From NCBI GenBank assembly GCA_020216575.1, contig JAIUYC010000039.1, positions 1 to 11,243 of the forward strand: DNA of 11,243 nucleotides. The letters run 5' to 3'. The notes beneath the pieces are model-generated. The model was given only the letters and a program-made list of their open reading frames with translations, was not told the DNA's origin and ran no database searches. How positions within the stretch are numbered: position 1 is the stretch's first letter; each line of letters opens with the position of its first letter. Below, in pieces: positions 7,732 to 11,243 of the stretch. Made by a program: the position numbers and the translations under genes. This DNA is from Coleofasciculus sp. S288. GTDB taxonomy: Bacteria > Cyanobacteriota > Cyanobacteriia > Cyanobacteriales > Coleofasciculaceae.

Positions 7732-9021
7732 CTAAGTAATTGATTGCATTTTAGGGTAGTGGTGTAATGCTTGTCCTTCTTTAAATGCAATACCTAACAT
7801 CACTAATCCCGGCCAAAATACATAAACACTGCCGTCTAGATGTTCGCTAAACGAAAAAATTATGAGTACTAGAATAATCTTTAATCCCACCCTAGCATTC
7901 TCAGAAGATTGAGCTTTAATCAGTAAATCTATAAAACTCCAAGCTAAAGCCGTAGCAAACGCAACACAACCAACTAATCCATGAGTAAACAAAAGACCAA
8001 ACCAGGTATGGTGAGTGCCAATTGGCATACGTGCTACCCAGGGAGGCCCAGGTTCGCTTAGCCCATGTCCCCAAATGGGGGCTTCAGTCTCCCAACGATG
8101 TACTGCAATACGCTCTAGAGCATCCCGTGTTTTTGAAGATTTAGCACGCGCTTTCTTGAGTTCTTCTATAGAGGCTTTCAAAAATTCGATTAGCGTTGGT
8201 AAATATATTCCTGATAAAAAACTAATCCCTCCTGCTACAAACTGTACCCAAGGACGCAAAAGATTTGTTACAGCCCATACGAATAAGACTACAAATGGCA
8301 GACATATTATAGCTGTTCTAGATACAGAACCTACAATCATTGCAATAATACTAACTATACTAATCCACCGCCATTTTTTGTTCTGTTCTTGAAGAACCAA
8401 GAAGAAATAAATATTACTGGTAACACCTAAAGCAGGCGGCCAAGGTGCAAATAGTTGCAAGCGTTCATTAATTGGGTTGTGGAAAAGATATACTTCATAC
8501 TGCTTTATCCCGCCATTTAAAGGTAAAGAACCTAGAGGAGAAATATAAGTAATATTAGGAAGATGGATGAGGCCAGCTAAACTACCAATAATTACTATAA
8601 CTAAGCTTTGCAAGCAAAGAATACAAATAGCTCGATAAATTAGTTTGGGTCGAATTTTAAGATGCCCAACTAGAGGAAACAAAGCAAAAAGAGCCCACGT
8701 TCTAGACCAGGCTACAGAGGTTTCAATAAATCGTTTTAGCCCCATATCAAAGTTGTAGTGACTGACAGCCGTAGCGCTTTCTAACACCAATACAGCAACA
8801 ATCCATACCCACACTGATGGTGAAATACTGATTCTTTCATCTAGAGGAGTTTCTTCGGTTTGATTCCACCACTGTTGGATTAAATAAAGGGTCAAAAAAA
8901 ATGCTAAAAGTTGCGCTAAAACATACTGTGCACCCAGATAATAAATTAGGTAAGTACCAATAATGTAATACCAAATCAGAGTTTCAGGAAGGTTTTGTGG
9001 CTTGAGTGGAGCTGTACTCAC
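7732..9021 (-). CDS. wzy: Wzy-like polymerase / O-antigen ligase-type membrane protein
   Basis: This is a 429-residue membrane protein with about ten hydrophobic segments, for example near 15-30, 32-50, 69-85, 104-119, 128-152, 220-252, 257-275, 337-368 and 381-412. Between them lies a long polar stretch (282-337). GSVSRTA (231-237) with its Arg, then the loop followed by IGTHHTWFGLLFTHGLVG (334-351), match the O-antigen ligase / Wzy-C family pattern. Those loop Arg and His residues handle the lipid-linked glycan on the periplasmic side. Next to a chain-length protein and in a locus with a flippase, polymerase is the likelier role, but a ligase cannot be excluded by sequence. The start is GTG at 9021, with TAGGT upstream, 27 bases after the co-polymerase stop. 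A rare start codon may lower expression. Confidence 0.85.
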   Translation of the reverse strand: MSTAPLKPQNLPETLIWYYIIGTYLIYYLGAQYVLAQLLAFFLTLYLIQQWWNQTEETPLDERISISPSVWVWIVAVLVLESATAVSHYNFDMGLKRFIETSVAWSRTWALFALFPLVGHLKIRPKLIYRAICILCLQSLVIVIIGSLAGLIHLPNITYISPLGSLPLNGGIKQYEVYLFHNPINERLQLFAPWPPALGVTSNIYFFLVLQEQNKKWRWISIVSIIAMIVGSVSRTAIICLPFVVLFVWAVTNLLRPWVQFVAGGISFLSGIYLPTLIEFLKASIEELKKARAKSSKTRDALERIAVHRWETEAPIWGHGLSEPGPPWVARMPIGTHHTWFGLLFTHGLVGCVAFATALAWSFIDLLIKAQSSENARVGLKIILVLIIFSFSEHLDGSVYVFWPGLVMLGIAFKEGQALHHYPKMQSIT

Positions 9022-9048
9022 GTTTTACCTAGGTGTGAATAAAGGCTG

Positions 9049-10467
9049 TTAAAATAGTTGGTTTTTTCGGCGAATCTGTTGAGCTTGCTGCATTTTGCGA
9101 TCGCGCACCCATAACGATACTGTTCCTGTTGTAAAGAACAACGAAGCCATCCCTGCCCCTGCCAGAACAAGTTTACGCTTAGGCTTTGTGGATTCTTCTG
9201 ACAAGCTAGGTTTTGTGAATAGTGCAATGGATGGATAAGAAGCAGAGACTTCTGACTGGCTTAGGTCTAGCCTAGTTAAGGTTGATGAAAAAACAGTTTC
9301 TGCGATTTGGACATCCCGTTTTAGCTCATCTAGCTCGGACTCTTTTTGAGCAAAGCTCGTGAGTCGGGATTCTAACATGGCAATCTGCCGCTCTAATTCT
9401 TGAGCTTGGGATTGAAGCCCTTGCTGTTCTGTCTGAAGTGAGATTAAGTCTTTAAAGAGAATTGAGCGCTGGGGAGATGAATTCTTCTCATTAAGATTCA
9501 GTTGTTTTAGGGTGTCTAGCGTAACTGTTTGTCCTAGTAGTGATTGACCTTGCTGCAGGAGATCGGATCGAACTGCCTCCTGTTCTGCCTGCTTATCAAG
9601 AACTCTAGGATGAGCCGAGGCAAATTTAGAGGTTAACTTAGTTAACTCCGCAGTAACTTGACTGTAATCGGTCAAGTACTGTTGAAATAGTTGATCGGAT
9701 TGCAGCGCTAAAGCATCTGCTGCTTGTTGAGCAGATAAACCTAATTTAGCAGCTAGCTGCCTCGAATTAGTGTTTGCTTGCTCCATTTGAGCGACTACCT
9801 CTGCTCGTTGCCGCCGCAAAACTTCAAGGTTAACTGATAGCTCTCGCAATTGCTCGGGCGAACTTAAGCCTGAACTAGCTTTGTAAGTAGAAAGACGCTG
9901 TTGAGCAGCCTGCAATTTTTTTTCTGAAGAGCCAAGGGTAGTTTCTAACCTTTGGTCTTGCTGAGCCATTTCTTCTTTTCTGAGAGTATCTAACCGCGCT
10001 TTCAAAGCGTTGTGAAGAGCAAACGCCTTGTTCTGAGCCTCTTGGGGAGTACCTCCCTCGATCTCAAATGACATCAGAGTCGAGTTATCGATAATCTTGA
10101 TTTTAGGCCGACCAAATTTCCCCACAGGTATGTTGAGCTGATTAGCCGCCAGCTCTAGAACTTCCATAGTTCCCGCTAAAAATTTGTAGTTTTCTCTAGG
10201 ATCGGCAACCTCACTCATATAAGGAGAATCACTAGAAGAACTGGCTTGTCCAATTCCCGGTACATTGATATTTGTATAAGACTTAACTCCGGGGACAGAA
10301 AGCGCCCATTCACTCTTATAGACAGGTTGGCTTGCTTTCAGGTAAAGTAAAGCGGCGCTCCAGGTAATTACATTAGTTACTAGCCCTAGAAGCAAATAGA
10401 TTACCCATTTGTTTTGATATCGGCTCGAATCTGAAGGAAACTCAGAAGTGGCTACGAACTTAGTCAT
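9049..10467 (-). CDS. Chain-length determinant / polysaccharide co-polymerase without kinase domain
   Basis: This is a 472-residue inner-membrane protein of the Wzz/Wzc/GumC type that controls polymer length by assembling around the polymerase. Transmembrane helix 1 lies at about 22-43 and the Wzz-like periplasmic part at about 45-160. A long coiled-coil region rich in Gln, Glu and Ala follows (about 165-400), then KPSLSEESTKPKRK (419-432) and transmembrane helix 2 (about 433-454). The short basic tail has no Walker motif and no tyrosine cluster, so the BY-kinase domain of Wzc proteins is absent. A separate kinase may exist elsewhere. It is followed after 27 bases by the Wzy-like gene, its expected partner. 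The Shine-Dalgarno is weak. Upstream lies the inverted-repeat element. Confidence 0.9.
   Translation of the reverse strand: MTKFVATSEFPSDSSRYQNKWVIYLLLGLVTNVITWSAALLYLKASQPVYKSEWALSVPGVKSYTNINVPGIGQASSSSDSPYMSEVADPRENYKFLAGTMEVLELAANQLNIPVGKFGRPKIKIIDNSTLMSFEIEGGTPQEAQNKAFALHNALKARLDTLRKEEMAQQDQRLETTLGSSEKKLQAAQQRLSTYKASSGLSSPEQLRELSVNLEVLRRQRAEVVAQMEQANTNSRQLAAKLGLSAQQAADALALQSDQLFQQYLTDYSQVTAELTKLTSKFASAHPRVLDKQAEQEAVRSDLLQQGQSLLGQTVTLDTLKQLNLNEKNSSPQRSILFKDLISLQTEQQGLQSQAQELERQIAMLESRLTSFAQKESELDELKRDVQIAETVFSSTLTRLDLSQSEVSASYPSIALFTKPSLSEESTKPKRKLVLAGAGMASLFFTTGTVSLWVRDRKMQQAQQIRRKNQLF
9097..9104. repeat. HIP1 octamer (GCGATCGC)
   Basis: This is the second perfect GCGATCGC, near the 3' end of the co-polymerase gene. 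Near-matches with one change occur around 735 and 1970. Confidence 0.75.
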
Positions 10468-10501
10468 TATTAGATTCTCATTATCTTGATTTTTTATGAC
10501 T

Positions 10502-10541
10502 TAAGTAGGTGCAAGACGAGCAACTACAAATGACTGATTCG
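10502..10541 (+). repeat. Left arm of the terminal inverted repeat
   Basis: It begins TAAGTAGGTGCAAGA and continues to about 10541. It pairs with 10622-10660 read on the other strand, with two or three single-base gaps. Confidence 0.6.
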
Positions 10542-10550
10542 ATATACGGG

Positions 10551-10579
10551 CAGGGTTCATAAGAGATGAGCAAGCCCTG
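10551..10579. repeat. Small central inverted repeat of the element
   Basis: CAGGG at 10551-10555 faces CCCTG at 10575-10579, close to the centre of the element. The stem is five base pairs with room for two more past a bulge. No T-run follows on the minus strand, so I do not call it a terminator. Confidence 0.35.
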
Positions 10580-10621
10580 TAATAAATCCTACTCCCATCA
10601 CACCGTTACATCGTTTAATTC

Positions 10622-10660
10622 CGATACGTCATTTTTAGCTTACTTATCTTGACCTACTTA
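10622..10660 (-). repeat. Right arm of the terminal inverted repeat
   Basis: Read on the minus strand it begins TAAGTAGGTCAAGA. Its first 17 bases also encode the last residues (SRSR) and the TAA stop of the upstream GT4 gene. Confidence 0.6.
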
Positions 10661-11243
10661 GCTGATTAAGTTCCTCATGCTGCTTAGTTGAAATAGTGGG
10701 CTGATCGAGCAAGGCATCAGGGATCAAGACACTAGGTGGGAGTTGTGCGTACACTTTTAAGGTTTCGCTAACAATCTTGTTCCAGCTATAGTTAGCCTCC
10801 ACATGCCTTTGCGCTCTTTTAGCCATCTCAGCCAGTTCCAGAGGTTGTTGTAGAGCCTGTTCCAAAACTCGAACGCAGGAGTTTAGGCTTCCTGCCTCAA
10901 AAAGCAAGCCTCGTTCCTTACCAATCAGTTGCTGATGGGGTGGAATGTTGCTAGCCAATACTGGAATCCCCTCTTGCATTGCCTCTAGCATGACTATCGG
11001 TAATCCCTCAAGGTCAGATGGCAAAACGAATAACCCTGCACCCCGGACAATTTCTGCTAAGCATTTGCCATGAAGCTCTCCTATGAATAACACATCTTTA
11101 TTCCCTGCGGCTAGATTGGAGAGTTGTGCCATGTATTGAGTTGTATCACTGTTACCACCCCCAATGACAAGTTTCCAGCCTTCAGGCTTAAGCAATTGGA
11201 AGGCTTGAATTAGCAAATCGGGGCGTTTTTCGGGTACTAATCT
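10644..11243 (-). CDS. GT4-type glycosyltransferase, N-terminus beyond window edge
   Basis: The frame is open from the window edge to a TAA at 10644-10646, giving 199 residues. This is the C-terminal, nucleotide-sugar-binding domain of a GT-B glycosyltransferase. It opens with RLVPEKRPDLLIQAF, the usual start of that domain (visible residues 1-15). WKLVIGGG and FIGELHG follow, then the E-x7-E motif within SDLEGLPIVMLEAM. An apparent start at 11216 is only an internal TTG in this motif. The tail after the fold (LPPSVLIPDALLDQ onward) is low in structure. The last four residues and the stop lie inside the inverted-repeat element, so the native tail was probably different. It likely adds a sugar of the same polysaccharide. 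Confidence 0.93.
   Translation of the reverse strand, partial: RLVPEKRPDLLIQAFQLLKPEGWKLVIGGGNSDTTQYMAQLSNLAAGNKDVLFIGELHGKCLAEIVRGAGLFVLPSDLEGLPIVMLEAMQEGIPVLASNIPPHQQLIGKERGLLFEAGSLNSCVRVLEQALQQPLELAEMAKRAQRHVEANYSWNKIVSETLKVYAQLPPSVLIPDALLDQPTISTKQHEELNQLSRSR

Larger units (their letters stand above)
10502..10660. mobile_element. MITE-like non-coding element with imperfect terminal inverted repeats
   Basis: This 159-base stretch is bounded by inverted copies of TAAGTAGGT. Reading inward from both ends, nine positions are identical. After a one-base gap CAAGA matches, then about 14 of the next 19 positions match, including AATGAC. The arms therefore reach about 40 bases (10502-10541 and 10622-10660). 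Both outer ends carry TA, which would fit a TA target duplication as made by IS630/Tc1-type transposases. It codes for nothing convincing and has no transposase, so a MITE is the best reading. It covers the last codons of the GT4 gene. A structured intergenic RNA hairpin, without mobility, is the main alternative. A transposase family cannot be assigned from the ends alone. Confidence 0.5.

Noticed and set aside
8015..8392. Plus-strand open frame of 125 codons
   Set aside because: It lies entirely inside the Wzy-like gene on the opposite strand, has no family features, and looks like a shadow of that gene's codons. Other plus-strand frames (for example 2108-2374, 4482-4811 and 7304-7576) are rejected for the same reason.
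9018..9227. Minus-strand 69-codon frame between the co-polymerase and the Wzy-like gene
   Set aside because: It overlaps the co-polymerase 3' end in another frame and has no recognisable composition or ribosome binding site.
10551..10579. Intrinsic terminator after the GT4 gene
   Set aside because: The stem is only five base pairs with a 19-base loop and no T-run follows on the minus strand.
10557..10598. Thirteen-residue open frame (MGVGFITGLAHLL) ahead of the co-polymerase, a possible leader peptide
   Set aside because: It lies inside the inverted-repeat element, lacks a Shine-Dalgarno, and has no run of regulatory codons. Such short frames are expected by chance.

Overview
The window is an 11.2 kb piece of an exopolysaccharide / O-antigen-type biosynthesis locus, most likely from a cyanobacterium. 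The evidence for cyanobacteria is two perfect copies of the HIP1 octamer GCGATCGC, a moderate GC content, and the style of the glycosyltransferases and chain-length protein. I cannot place it below phylum. Every gene lies on the minus strand, so transcription runs from high to low coordinates. No tRNA, rRNA, CRISPR array, transposase or regulator was seen.

In transcription order the layout is: the C-terminal part of a GT4-type glycosyltransferase (10644-11243, cut by the window edge); a 176-base gap mostly filled by a MITE-like inverted-repeat element (10502-10660); a chain-length determinant / polysaccharide co-polymerase (9049-10467); a Wzy/O-antigen-ligase-type membrane protein (7732-9021); a 197-base gap; a GT2 glycosyltransferase (6569-7534); a second GT2 (5542-6525); a GT4 glycosyltransferase (4139-5545), starting inside the previous stop by an ATGA overlap; a Wzx-type flippase (2841-4118); a polysaccharide pyruvyl transferase (1735-2787); a third GT2 (786-1709); and a fourth GT2 (1-779), whose 3' end is cut by the window edge. 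Gaps from 7534 downwards are short, from a 4-base overlap to 53 bases, which suggests one operon.

Together these encode most of a Wzx/Wzy pathway. Cytoplasmic glycosyltransferases would build a lipid-linked repeat unit, and the pyruvyl transferase would add an acidic pyruvate ketal. Wzx would flip the unit across the inner membrane, Wzy would polymerise it, and the co-polymerase would set chain length. The initiating sugar-phosphate transferase and the outer-membrane export protein are not here. They may lie outside the window.

The two points most worth a second look are these. The first is the roughly 159-base element at 10502-10660. It has about 40-base imperfect terminal inverted repeats and TA at both ends, and it appears to have inserted into the last codons of the GT4 gene, rewriting its C-terminus. 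Taking it out in silico restores a longer GT4 tail and a tight 13-base spacing to the next gene. The second is the set of closely related GT2 paralogues. Their nucleotide-binding halves are very similar, while a short segment downstream has diverged.
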